Source: Lolium rigidum (Eukaryota > Streptophyta > Magnoliopsida > Poales > Poaceae). Taken from it: DNA of 64,000 nt. A program made the translations under genes and the position numbers. The notes under the pieces are model-generated. The model ran no database searches, was not told the DNA's origin, and saw only the letters and a list, made by a program, of their open reading frames with translations. Location of the stretch: positions 263,261,687-263,325,686 of the forward strand of contig NC_061510.1 in the NCBI RefSeq assembly GCF_022539505.1. The letters run 5' to 3'. Position 1 is the first letter of the stretch. Every line of letters begins with the position of its first letter. Below, in pieces: positions 37,128 through 47,683 of this stretch.

Positions 37128-37691
37128 ATGGCTTCCACCGCACCCACTCTAACCTACCAGCAGGTGGAGGAGCTTTGCGCCTCGAACTACCCTTGCCCAC
37201 CGGGCTACCGCGTCCCCGCCTGCTGGAGCCTAAGCGCCGGCGGCGTGCCGGTCCCTCCCGTCCCTCAGGGTACTGCGCGTCGGGCGGCCATCACGAACCA
37301 CTACTACCTCGACCTCACGCCGGAGCAGCGGATGAATCCCCGCGGCATCCCGATAACCAGCATACTTGGGACGCCTTCTTCATCAATCGGCGTGAGAGGG
37401 CGATCGCCGGAGTATGAGGAGGACGGTCTGCCTCCCGGGAACTTCCACGAGGCCGGCCGTCGGCTATGGTGGTACGGCCGGACTCCGCAGAGCGTCATGG
37501 ACTACATCACGGCCGGCGATATCCCCCGCCTGCGCTACCCTCAGTTCGAGCCACGAGCGCCGCCCGACGACGGCGACGACAGCAGCGACGACGACGGCGG
37601 CAACTTAGAAGGCGACGACTACCAGTATAACGGCGGCGGCTATGAAGACTACGAGTATGCATATTATACGCCTAGGCAGGAGTATGACTAA
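37128..37691 (+). CDS. Uncharacterised 187-aa protein encoded inside the CACTA, opposite strand
   Basis: ATGGCTTCC is a good plant start context. The frame of 187 codons is the only long open one in the element and runs opposite to the two minus-strand transposon genes. Residues 1-65 are rich in Pro, Cys and Tyr (YPCPPGYRVPACWSLSAGG). Residues about 105-145 contain GRRLWWYGRTPQSVMDYI. The tail from about 145 is acidic and Tyr/Gly-rich. A TATA-like palindrome, CTACATATATGTAG, is at 37064-37077, and three hairpin repeats lie 230-450 bp upstream. The central part (37347-37415) looks more protein-like in the next frame, where it reads HPDNQHTWDAFF and RRERAIAGV, so a compensated frameshift is likely. 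I do not know its function. It could be transposon cargo or a captured host gene. Confidence 0.6.
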   Translation: MASTAPTLTYQQVEELCASNYPCPPGYRVPACWSLSAGGVPVPPVPQGTARRAAITNHYYLDLTPEQRMNPRGIPITSILGTPSSSIGVRGRSPEYEEDGLPPGNFHEAGRRLWWYGRTPQSVMDYITAGDIPRLRYPQFEPRAPPDDGDDSSDDDGGNLEGDDYQYNGGGYEDYEYAYYTPRQEYD

Positions 37692-37827
37692 ATCACTCCA
37701 AATTTCATGTATCATCAGTGCAATCTCGAATCAATCGAATCATTCGAAAATGGACACCAAACACATCACGGGTAATATAATTCACATGATCCATTCAATA
37801 AAGTTTGGTACAATAAATTATTATACA

Positions 37828-40800
37828 TCATTTCTTCCCTTGTGTCCCTGCTTGCTTACGATTGTGCCGTATCCATGGAGCATCCTCATCATTTAACTTA
37901 ATGCTTGGGTCGGTGTTCACTTTGAAGGGCGGAATTTCACCAAACATATTATAATCTTCTGACATGTCTGTCTTGTCCTCCACTCCCACGATGTTTCTTT
38001 TCCCTGAAAGAACAATGTGGCGCTTTGGATCATCGCATGATGTACTGATCGTTTTCTTCTCTTTCCGTTTCCTCGGTTTGCTACTCATGTCCTTGACATA
38101 GAAAACCTTAGCGACATCTTTCGCTAGGACGAATGGTTCTTCAAGGTAACCAAGATTGTTGAAATCCACCATTGTCATTCCGTATTGCTGGTCCACCTTT
38201 ACCCCACCTCCTGTTAGCTTGAACCATTTGCACCGGAACAAAGGGACCTTAAAGGAGGGTCCATAGTCAAGTTCCCATATCTCTTCTATGTAACCATAAT
38301 ATGTGACCTTTTTCCCATTCTCGGTTGCTTGCATCAAAGCGGACACCACTGTTTTGGTTGGTGCTCTTTTTATCTTGGGCGATCGTGTAAAATGTATTCC
38401 CATTTATCTCGTACCCTTGGAAAGTCGTTATAGTCGAAGATGGTGTCTTGGCCAACATGTATAGCTGATCTACAACATCATCGTCATTCATTGAATGTTT
38501 TCTCAACCAACTGCCGAAAGTCTCCATGTGGGCCTTCCTAATCCGGGATTCGAGGCTTCCCGGGTTGTCCGAGCGTAAAATATTCTTGTGTTTCTCAAAG
38601 TACGGAGCCACCAAGATGGAATTGGTCAGAAGCTGTGTGGTGTGCTTCGATCGGAGAATGGCCGTCCATACATATCGTTGATTTCCTTCCGATCGTGCCT
38701 TTTCCACTTAGTCTCCCCTCGTGCCGCGATCGAGGAAGACCAATCGGCTTAAGGTCAGGAACAAAGTCAACACAAAACTCAATTACCTCCTCATTTCCAT
38801 AGCCCTTGGCGATGCTCCCTTCTGGCCTAGCACGGTTACGAACATATTTCTTTAATACTCCCATGAACCTCTCGAAGGGGAACATATTGTGTAGAAATAC
38901 AGGACCGAGAATGGAAATCTCTTCAACTAGGTGAACCAGGAGGTGCGTCATAATATTGAAGAAGGATGGCGGGAACACCAACTCGAAACTTACAAGACAT
39001 TGGACCACATCGTTCTGTAACCGTGGTAGAACTTCTGGATTGATTACCTTCGAGAGATTGCATTGAGGAATGCACATAGCTTCACAATGGCTACTCGAAC
39101 ATTTTCCGGCAGGAGCCCCTCAAAGCAATCGGAAGCAATTGCGTCATAATCACGTGGCGGTCGTGAGACTTCAGGTTTTGGAACTTTTTCTCCGCCATGT
39201 TTATTATTCCCTTTATATTGGACGAGAATCCAGACGGGACCTTCGTACTTGCTCGGGCATTCAAAAAAGATGACCTTCTCTTCTTTGGTCGGAGCGTAGG
39301 CGGCACGACCTTGAAACCATTCCGGATGCCGGTCATCGGGGTCTTTCAAACGTTGTCTGGTCCTGCCGTGCTTCCTTTGTATCATTTGTCTTCCCATACA
39401 CGCCCAAGAAGCTTAGGAGGTTCACGCAAATATTCTTCGTAACATGCATCACGTCGATTGCAGAGCGGACATCTAGGACTTTCCAATATTCTAGCTCCCA
39501 GAATATAGATTTCTTCTTCCACATGGCTGCGTGCCCATCAGCTCCCTTCGGAACTGATTGTCCGCCAGGATCCTTTCCAAAGATGACTTTCAAATCCTTG
39601 ACCGTATCAAATACCTCAACACCAGTGCGTTCCGCAGGCTTCGGCCGGTGATCTGCCTTGCCGTTGTAATACTTGCCTTTCTTTCTTACTGGTTGAATTT
39701 TCGGAAGAAATCGACGATGCCCAAGGTACACGTTCTTCTTACAATTTGGCAAATGTACACTTGAAGTCTCATGTAAGCAGTGCGTGCATGCATTGTATCC
39801 CTTATTTGACAGTCCCGAAAGGTTACTAAGAGCAGGCCAATCGTTGATGATTACGAAAAGCAACGCTCGTAGGTCAAATTCCTCTTCTTTGTGCTCATCC
39901 CACACACGGACACCAGGTCTGCCCCACAAATGTAAAAGTTCATCAACTAATGGCCTTAGGTACACATCGATGTCGTTGCCGGGTTGTTTCGGACCTTGGA
40001 TGAGCACTGGCATCATAATGAACTTCCGCTTCATGCACAACCAAGGAGGAAGGTTGTAGATGCATAGAGTCACGGGCCAGGTGCAATGGCTGGAGCTCTG
40101 CTCGCCAAAAGGATTCATGCCATCTATATTTAGACCAAATCTTATGTTCCTTGCGTCAGCTACAAAATCTTTGAACTCCCTGTCGATCTTTCTCCATTGC
40201 GTTCCATCTGCGGGGTGTCTCAACTCCCCGTCCGACTTACGATCCTCTTTGTGCCATCGCAACAACTTGGCATGCTCTTTGTTCCTGAACAGACGTTTCA
40301 ACCGTGGTATTATAGGAGCATACCACATCACCTTGGCGGGAACCCTCTTCCCGGGTTTCCGCCCCTCAACATCGTCACTAGGGTCATCGCCTCCGATCTT
40401 ATAACGCAATGCGGTGCATACCGGGCATTCATTCAAATTCTCGTATTCACCGCGGTAGAGGATGCAGTCGTTGATGCATGCATGTATCTTCAGAACCTCT
40501 AAACCTAGAGGGCAGACAACCTTCTTTGCTTCGTACGTACTGGCGGGCAACTCGTTATTCTTTGGAGCATATTCTTCAACATTTTCAGCAAGTCTTCAAA
40601 TGCCGAGTCAGCTACACCTGCCTGTGCCTTCCATTTCAGCAAATCCATTGTGCAGCCCAGCTTTTTCAGACCATTATCGCATCCAGGGTACAGCGACTTT
40701 TTGTGATCCTCTAACATGCGATCCAAATTCTCCCTCTCCTTTTCAGTTTCGCAGCTTCTCCGTGCATCGGCAATGGTCCGACCAAGATCATCGGCGGGCT

Positions 40801-41167
40801 CATCACGTGCCTCTTCTTCACCTTCCCCTTCACCTTCCCCTTCACCTTCAGCATCCTCCATGAAAGTATCACCGAAATGATCAAGATAGTTTTCATCGAT
40901 GAAATCATCCCCTTCTTCATCTTCTTCCATTATAACCCCTCTTTCTCCATGCTTGGTCCAACAATTATAGCTTGGCATGAAACCGTGCCGAAGCGAGTGC
41001 AGGTGAACTTCTCTTGAGGAAGAGTAACCCTTCTGATTCTTACAGTCAACACATGGACAGATAACAAAACCCTTCTGCTTGTTCGCATTAGCCACTACAA
41101 GGAAATCTTTCAAACCCGTAGTGAACTCGCCGGAGAGTCGGTTACCGTACATCCATTGCCGATTCAT
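37828..41167 (-). pseudogene. TNP2-like CACTA transposase gene, frameshifted
   Basis: Start at 41167 (MNRQWMYGNRLSGEF), the family's usual start. The ATGs further upstream in the frame look like untranslated sequence. Domain order on the minus strand: a Transpos_assoc-like cysteine region (CPCVDCKN, 41090-41020) and acidic linker; the Transposase_21 catalytic region (40550-39333, with FGLNIDGMNPFG and FWELEYWKVLDVRSAIDVMH); a DUF4218-like region (39397-38595, NVRVAIVKLCAFLNAI, FPFERFMGVLKKYVRNRARP); and a DUF4216-like C-terminus (38403-37828, EEIWELDYGPSFKVPLFRCKWF). The reading moves frame at about 40547, 39370, 39050-39090, 38690 and 38290, each explicable by a single-base change. All domains remain recognisable, so the loss of frame is recent or a sequencing artefact. 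Confidence 0.85.
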
Positions 41168-41495
41168 CTGCATTATTATAATATAAAATATATAATTAAC
41201 CATCATGCATTTGTTAAACTAACTATAGAAATTAAACAATGAACTACACACATGCATATTTTATCAATGACACATATATATGAAAGGTTCAAGTTGCTAA
41301 CCGCGATCGAGGAGGAAAAAATAAATGAGGAAGCTCAAGTGTGGCTCCGACACTTCATATCAGGTTTGTTTCATGCTCTTGGGGCATTTGATCAAACACT
41401 TTGTGTGCATAAGAGGAGCCAAAAGCAAACCTACACCCCGTTGTGAAGTTTGTGAAGAGAAGTGGCACCAAATGGCTAAGTGCTGTGGGCTGAAC

Positions 41496-41507
41496 GGTAT
41501 ATATAGG
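41496..41507 (-). promoter_or_regulatory. TATA box of the CACTA transposase gene
   Basis: The minus strand reads CCTATATATACC, about 330 bp upstream of the start at 41167. The first subterminal hairpin (41515-41552) begins 8 bp upstream, so a protein bound to the repeats would sit beside the core promoter. Confidence 0.7.
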
Positions 41508-41514
41508 GGTGGGG

Positions 41515-41725
41515 CTTTAGTCGCGGTTGGCCCGGCCAACCGCGACTAAAGGCCTTCGGCACTGCTAGTCGCGGTTGGCCGGGCCAACCGCGACTAAAGC
41601 TCCTCCCGTCCACCGGCTGGCCACCGAGCGCCCTGGGCCCGGAGCCTTTGGTCGCGGTTCGCCTCCCGAACCGCGACTAAAGACTCCATTAGTCGCGGTT
41701 CCTATACTTTCGCGACTAATGGGGA
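41515..41725. repeat. CACTA subterminal repeats, right end
   Basis: Hairpins with TAGTCGCGGTT arms at 41515-41552, 41566-41599 and 41645-41682, and a weaker one at 41694-41722. Together with 30066-30275 they form the two subterminal regions of the element. Confidence 0.88.
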
Positions 41726-41753
41726 TGGACGGAAGCCTCTTTTTCTACCAGTG

Positions 41754-41756
41754 TGA
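41754..41756. repeat. CACTA target-site duplication, right
   Basis: TGA, matching 30049-30051. Confidence 0.8.
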
Positions 41757-41763
41757 TCTTGTG

Positions 41764-42108
41764 TGCATATGCTCCTGCCACTAGAAAAAATATATTAAAA
41801 TATCAAAAAATCAAACACAAATTTCACGCGTACATCTTGATGTTCTATATGCGCATGCCATATTTCGTGAAAAAATAACAATTTTTGTGTCATGTGTAAA
41901 ATAGATAAACAAATGCCTATGAAGAGCTTTTTTTAGTACCAACTTTTGTCAATTCTACACACGTCACAAAAATTATCGATTTTTCTTAAAACGACTTTGC
42001 GAACCTATAAAACATTAAGATGTATGCACGAGATTTTTTATCAGAAATTTTTACTATTTTAAATTACGTTTGAAACTCATTTTAAAAACTTGAGCATATG
42101 CATGCTCT
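41764..42108. repeat. Long foldback (inverted) repeat, MITE-like
   Basis: The left arm at about 41764-41925 and right arm at about 41935-42108 are complementary with mismatches. GCATATGCTC near 41768 pairs with GAGCATATGC near 42093. GTACATCTTGATGTTCTATA pairs with the complement around 42005-42030. CAATTTTTGTGTCATGTGTA pairs with the complement around 41955-41975. The transcript could fold into a stem of over 100 bp. No TSD or coding sequence was seen. It sits directly beside the CACTA insertion. Confidence 0.65.
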
Positions 42109-45100
42109 GGGTGCCAAGATGCCATGTCAGCAAAGGCCAATGCAAAAGCAAAACAATAGGCGTGTTCCCTAACAAAATAGAAAGACAAGGGACACTTGTT
42201 CTCGAGAACAGAGATAGAGACGGATGCTATGCACACTGTTGATCGGAGAAGCCCAGTGACCCAACTTAGAACTCCTGACAGCATCCGCACGTACCAAACA
42301 CGAATTGAAGGTTCAATTCGATTCGACTTTGATTTGTCGAAGTCAAAGCTGTCATCCTTCTTCCACTGATCGGCTTCTCTCACTTTTCTTTCAGTTGTAC
42401 GGACGACACGACCGTACACCAACGTCGTGTGGTCTGATCAGCTGCTAATGTCACCAGTTTCTTCGAAGCTTCTATCTGACAAAACAAAGCAAAAGCTTCT
42501 ATTTGACAAAACACAACAGAAAAAAAAGCTTCCAATAGGATCGAATGCTTAGCACCATCATCTAGAGAAGAAAAAAAAATCTAAAGAAACTATATCTGAC
42601 CACTTTTGGTTTATATTCAACCTTTGACGAATTTTGGCAACAGACGTTTGCGTTTATTGTTTAATTATTAATTCATCTCAGTGTCACAACGGTAATATGT
42701 CACGTGCATGTTCTTAGTAGAGCTCCTTGCCCGATTTGTCATAAAGTATTTCAAACTTAACTACATTGCTATGTATGCCAACTACCTTGCACACTTTTTG
42801 GTACCTCTTGCCATAGCTTTAGGAAAAATGTGGCAAATTCGACTATGCACGGGATTTACTTACATGCGTAAAACGGCAACAATTAGTTACATCAAGAAAG
42901 TGATGTGCTAATTGCATTGCACGAAGTCTCCATGGACTTAAATTGGTTGCATGCATCACTTACTTAACCTCCATTTCGATGCATATACTTTCCTTGACAT
43001 TTCTACGCGTAGTCCATATCTTGTCCAGGGTGGCCACCTCACCGGCCTAGAGATCGACTGACATTTTGTTGCTGAAAAGAAGAGCAAACGTCTTAATATA
43101 TAATACCGTATTGACCGCGACTGGCCGATCCTGTAAATTCAGCAACGGTCTTGTCGTCCTGATCGAGTGTCCAGCAGTTGTCTGGTTCCTGTGTGATCTT
43201 ACATATCACCGTCATTACAATCTAAGGCTTGCAATTCTCTGGCAAATAACATTCTGCTGGACAAAAATTTCAATACAGATCCCTGGGGACGAGAATTGGT
43301 CCGTTTCGAATTAGTCGTTCCATGCTGCCAAGTTTCTCATCTTGGACAGATTTGAATGTGTGAGTGCGAGAGGGAACCGGTGAGACAGCAGTATTCCATG
43401 CGAGCCAATTGAATGAAGCCTATGCTACCTACCTCCTGTTTTTCGAAACTTACCTACCTACCTGTCGATTTGGCCAAGCGTAGCAGCTCACATTCATTAG
43501 CGCCACCTTTACTTGCACCACCAGCCGCCTGCTTCTCCTCTCATCTCTTCTCTTCTCTTCTCTTATCTTCCTCCTAGAAATGCACATGGCCGGATGGACC
43601 GTGTCCACGACTCTACGAGCAATTCAAGTTATTACAGATTATAAGGATCACACTGCACCAAGGGGGAACTTAAGCAGAAAACAATAAGCAAATAATATCT
43701 ATCCATTGTGTTACCTGCTAGTGTGCCGCTAAGTTGCTTGGCTGTAAATATCATCAACAACAACTCCATGCGCACATCAGATCGTAGAATCAACGACCGA
43801 TACGATCAAAGTTGTACCAAAAGGAACAAGCACCTTGATATATATTTGTACCGTCCGTGCTGCCTCGTCGCCGGTCAGCACGGTGCAAAGCGATTGAATC
43901 ACCGCACTTCCTTCCAATCTGCGGTCCGCGAGCCTGGGCGGACCTAGAGCAAAATCAACCGGGTGTCACTTAGTAAGTCACAAATATTTTTCACCTAGAG
44001 TTGGGGGTGTCACACACACTAAATGGATGAAATTTATCAAAGAAATAAATATTTACCGATCTTTCTAGGGGTGCAAAGCTGAAGCTGCAACTAAGGGAGC
44101 CAAGGACAAATCAACTTCATTTCCCAGGACTTTGGTCATACGTACTTGGGCTACCGGCCAGAGTTACGCCAAAGTAATTTTCATTGGCTACACATAGCGT
44201 TTCGACATTGTAGTCCATGAAAAGTGGGTTCATGCACCATGCATGGCAGACGCAGGGAAGACGACGATGCCAACTGCCAAGTGCCATTACTATGGAGGAG
44301 GCCCTGCATGCTTCCATCTCAACCGAGCTAGCTGGTCGCTCATGTGCATGGGCGGTGTTGGTGTAAGCAGAGAACAGAGAGTGAGGTAGGTGATGGATGC
44401 ATTCAAGGTGCCTTTCCTTAGACAGAGATACTACCGGCCAGATCTTTGCTGCGATGGGGAGACTGGCCACACATCTGCAGCCAACAAGGAGGAGGGCAAA
44501 ACTAACCTAACCTCTGGGAGTTATTTCTCACCAATCAATTCCCTAGCTACCCTGTTCCACATGAATCTGGTCTCGTCTTATCTTGTTCTTCTTCTCGGTA
44601 GATCCCCATCTGCTTGGATCGATGGATCATCCTTATGTGCACCACAACTGGAGAAACATGGTCTAAAAGATAAGTATCCAACAGCACTGTTCACATACTG
44701 TAAATATATTTTCTGCAAGATGAGAAAATAACTTAAATAATTGGAAAGACCTTATTTTCTGGAAGAGTTAGATAAGCTCTTTTAGTTGTTGAAATGTACA
44801 TGTCTATTGTCACAGGCCACGCAGCACGAAAAGAGCATCAGTGAGGTTTCCTAACACTAAATCAAGGCTGGGAACGGTTTGCATGGATGGGACTCTGAGT
44901 ACCGTGGATTATTTCTTTAAATAATCAGTATCACCACCAAACCCCTAATGAGTTCACAATTCTTAAGGATAATACGTACGCCATCCTTGGAGAATAAAGT
45001 GGACAGATGGCCTTTTGGTTAGAAAAGAAGAACCGCTAGCTGGGGCATAACCACGTATACTATATACTAGTATGCCATAGCACTGTGTACAGCATTTGTG

Positions 45101-46194
45101 TGGAGTACGTATCAAGACTACAGGAGTATAATCATGGAAAGTCCAAACTTCTTCACTAGACTTCGAATGAGATTTTAATCATGATTATGCAAATTGAGCA
45201 TGAATTCTCCCATCGTCATATTTATATTCCATAAATATAGAATAAGAATGTGTTGTCCATTAGACTACTGACTAAAACTCAATTTCACAAGCATCGTCTA
45301 ACATTTTTAATTTGCATGATTATTCCATTTTGTAACCACATACTGTATGTGGTACGTACAATCTGCAATTCAAACCCAACACATTTTGGCAGTTGGCATG
45401 TAACTCTAGTCTCTAGTACTGCTCCTAGTTATTAGTGTTGTAATAATGCCTGGGATCGAGTGGGACTTCCGATGCAAGCATGTACGGAACCCTCCTCCAC
45501 CTTACCAGAAGCATGCGCACCAACCACGCAGCAAGGGGGAGACAAAGTAGTGGATCCCATTAATCAAAACAAGCGCTAGCACAAGTTGGTCCGTGCATAT
45601 CAAGAGGGAGGGAGGGAGGGAGGACGAGAGCCGGGTAGCTCACCAAACCGATGGACAAGATTCTTCTTTCCCTTTCCTTGCTTCTTTTCCTTTCTTTGCT
45701 TCCTTTCATGCCCAATCGCCCACACAAAGACATGCCGCTAGTGCTCGGGATGGGCTGGTTTTCTAGAATCTTAGAAAGGAGGAGCTAGCATGGGATGCCT
45801 GAAAAATGTCGGTGAATAACTTAGGAAAAACATATGCACACGTTAATAGAGGTCTAGATAGACGAAGAGAATAAAGACTTTATAGACACATCAGTCACCA
45901 TGTGCTTCTGATTTAGTGCTCCCCCAAAAAATATTGCTACGGAGTAATGTTAAAGTGTGATTGCGGAGGCATTAGATCTTGTTTCCAACTTGATCTTTTG
46001 GTTAGATGAAGCAACAACACTTTTGGAACAAAAAAAAGGCGTTGTTTGGTGTTCCTCCTTTGCATAACTCGGAATATTTAGAAATTTTAGTTCATTGGAG
46101 TAGTAAGCATGTTAGTTTGAGTTCAGATGTTAAACGCTAATAATAGACAAGATAGGATCCCCTGTATTGTCCCCTATATCTGCCTTATACGTGT
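42109..46194. other. Low-copy intergenic sequence upstream of the MYB gene
   Basis: No TE termini or protein domains are recognised. Open frames up to 122 codons have no support. A (TCTCT)n tract lies at about 43535-43565 and (GGGA)n at 45605-45625. ACCTACC motifs cluster at 43437-43462 (three overlapping or adjacent copies on the plus strand). A 113-codon plus frame at 44390-44731 is unrecognised and probably chance. Confidence 0.4.
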
Positions 46195-46450
46195 GGCCTC
46201 AAATGCCATGTATAAAATATTGATTTGTACCTATGACTTGCATGGTTGCGTTGTCGTAATTTTATATTGTGAGACATATCACATATGCCAAGTCCAATAA
46301 AACCAATAATGCATATATATATTATTTTAGAACTAATCAATATGTAGATGCCATGTAAAGTCAATGCCATCAAAATCTACAACCAAGGTACCTACCCTCC
46401 TTGCTCTTCATGGCACATGCCCGTCTGTAGATAGTGCATCACGATGAAGT
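46195..46450. repeat. Diverged tandem duplication upstream of MYB, copy 1
   Basis: It shares a series of blocks in the same order with 46570-46835: ATAAAATATTGATTT, GAGACATATCA, AAGTCAATGCCATC, CAAGGTACCTACCCTC and TAGTGCATCAC. It contains an ACCTACC site at 46389-46395. Confidence 0.75.
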
Positions 46451-46569
46451 ACGAAAAGAAGGCGTGCAACAGATGCTACTTGGATTAAGAAATTCTTAGT
46501 CATTTGATGTTCAAGAAATGTAGTACGTCCAAATACAAAGAATCGAATCACCACCGAACCACAAGTTCA

Positions 46570-46835
46570 ATGTATAAAAATATAAAATATTGATTTATAT
46601 ATATATATATGACTTGCACCGTTGCGATGTCACCATTTTATAAGGAACTCTCGTGAGACATATCAAGGCAAGTCCAGTAAAATTCGATAATGGGCATAAT
46701 TCTAGCACGAATCAACAATAATATATGCCATGCAAAGTCAATGCCATCGAAGCCTACATCCAAGGTACCTACCCTCATTTGATGTTCAGGACACATTCCC
46801 ATTTCTAATTAGTGCATCACCATGAAGCATGAAAA
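46570..46835. repeat. Diverged tandem duplication upstream of MYB, copy 2
   Basis: Second copy of the unit at 46195-46450, offset about 380 bp, with many substitutions and an expanded (TA)n at about 46590-46610. The CAAGGTACCTACCCTC block is kept exactly, with ACCTACC at 46767-46773. Confidence 0.75.
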
Positions 46836-47170
46836 ACTGGAGGGTGTACAACCACATGTAAAAAAAAAGGTATGCAACAGACGATATGTTCCGGGGTGTT
46901 GCTATTCGCACAAGCTTAGGCAACAGAGGTAAAGAAACGGATTAAGAAATCAGATGGCAGATCGCCTGACCGTTCCTCAAAAAAAATTGCTCCAATCAAA
47001 AAATACGGATCAATAGTACTCCTTTTATGTTCTTCAGCTAATCTTTATAAAAAAAAAACAAGAAGTCAATCACCACCCAAAACCCCAAAGCGCCACAATC
47101 CAACCCCATTCCATTGGATGTGCTGCACCTACTAGCTAGCCAACTCCCCTCGTGTAGGCTCGCCGGGTAC

Positions 47171-47177
47171 ACCTACC
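47171..47177 (+). promoter_or_regulatory. AC-I element (ACCTACC) in the MYB promoter, distal
   Basis: ACCTACC is a known binding site of R2R3-MYB proteins in phenylpropanoid gene promoters. It lies about 310 bp upstream of the TATA box. The match is exact; function is inferred. Confidence 0.5.
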
Positions 47178-47335
47178 AAGCATCCCTCCTCGAAAGAAAA
47201 ACTAGTACTCGCAAAACAAACAGAACAAAACAAAACAAAAATAAAGGGAAAAGGAATAATAAAAAAACAAGAGAGGGAGGAGAGGGGAATAGGACAAGCG
47301 GCGGTGGATCGAGTAGAAGAAGCAGCAGCATGCCT

Positions 47336-47342
47336 ACCTACC
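47336..47342 (+). promoter_or_regulatory. AC-I element (ACCTACC) in the MYB promoter, proximal
   Basis: Exact ACCTACC about 140 bp upstream of the TATA box, in a CCTACCTACC context. With the sites at 46389, 46767 and 47171 there are four on the plus strand within 1.3 kb of the start codon. Confidence 0.5.
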
Positions 47343-47478
47343 AAATCCAGGCCTAGGGCTTTGCAACCACTCGCCCCACCTCCCCCCTCTTCCTCTTCCC
47401 CTCTCATCGCACCAACTCGGTCAAATGGCCCTCAGGGATCCGCGTCAATGGGGGCCCTTCTGCCTCTCCTCCTCCTCG

Positions 47479-47488
47479 TATATAAAAC
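47479..47488 (+). promoter_or_regulatory. TATA box of the MYB gene
   Basis: GTATATAAAA follows a CTCCTCCTC tract and lies about 200 bp upstream of the ATG. Transcription probably starts at about 47515, giving a 5' UTR of about 170 bp rich in CT, CCA and AAC repeats. The spacing fits a plant class-II promoter. Confidence 0.75.
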
Positions 47489-47683
47489 CAACTACCCATC
47501 CACACACCCCCGCCTCTCCTCTCTCCTCCTTGTTCACAGAAAGCTCGCTCCCACACACACCACCACCGCTACCAACAACACACCGCTCCTCCTTTTCCTC
47601 TACAACAACAACAACATATATCTGTTATTACTCGGGTGCGGCGGATTTCGTATACGTACGTTCTTGCCGACGGCGGCGGCGGC

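Larger units (their letters stand above)
30052..41753 (-). mobile_element. Full-length CACTA (En/Spm-type) DNA transposon, 11.7 kb
   Basis: The left end reads CACCGGTGGAAAAAGGGCC. The right end, reverse-complemented, reads CACTGGTAGAAAAAGAGGC, so 13 of the first 15 bases agree. Both ends are followed by clusters of TTTAGTCGCGGTT repeats in both orientations. The TSD is TGA on both sides. Read right to left it carries a TNP2-like transposase gene (41167 to 37828) and a second gene (34320 to 30518), with an opposite-strand frame at 37128-37691 between them. All required parts of an autonomous element are present, but both minus-strand genes are frameshifted in this copy. Confidence 0.93.
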
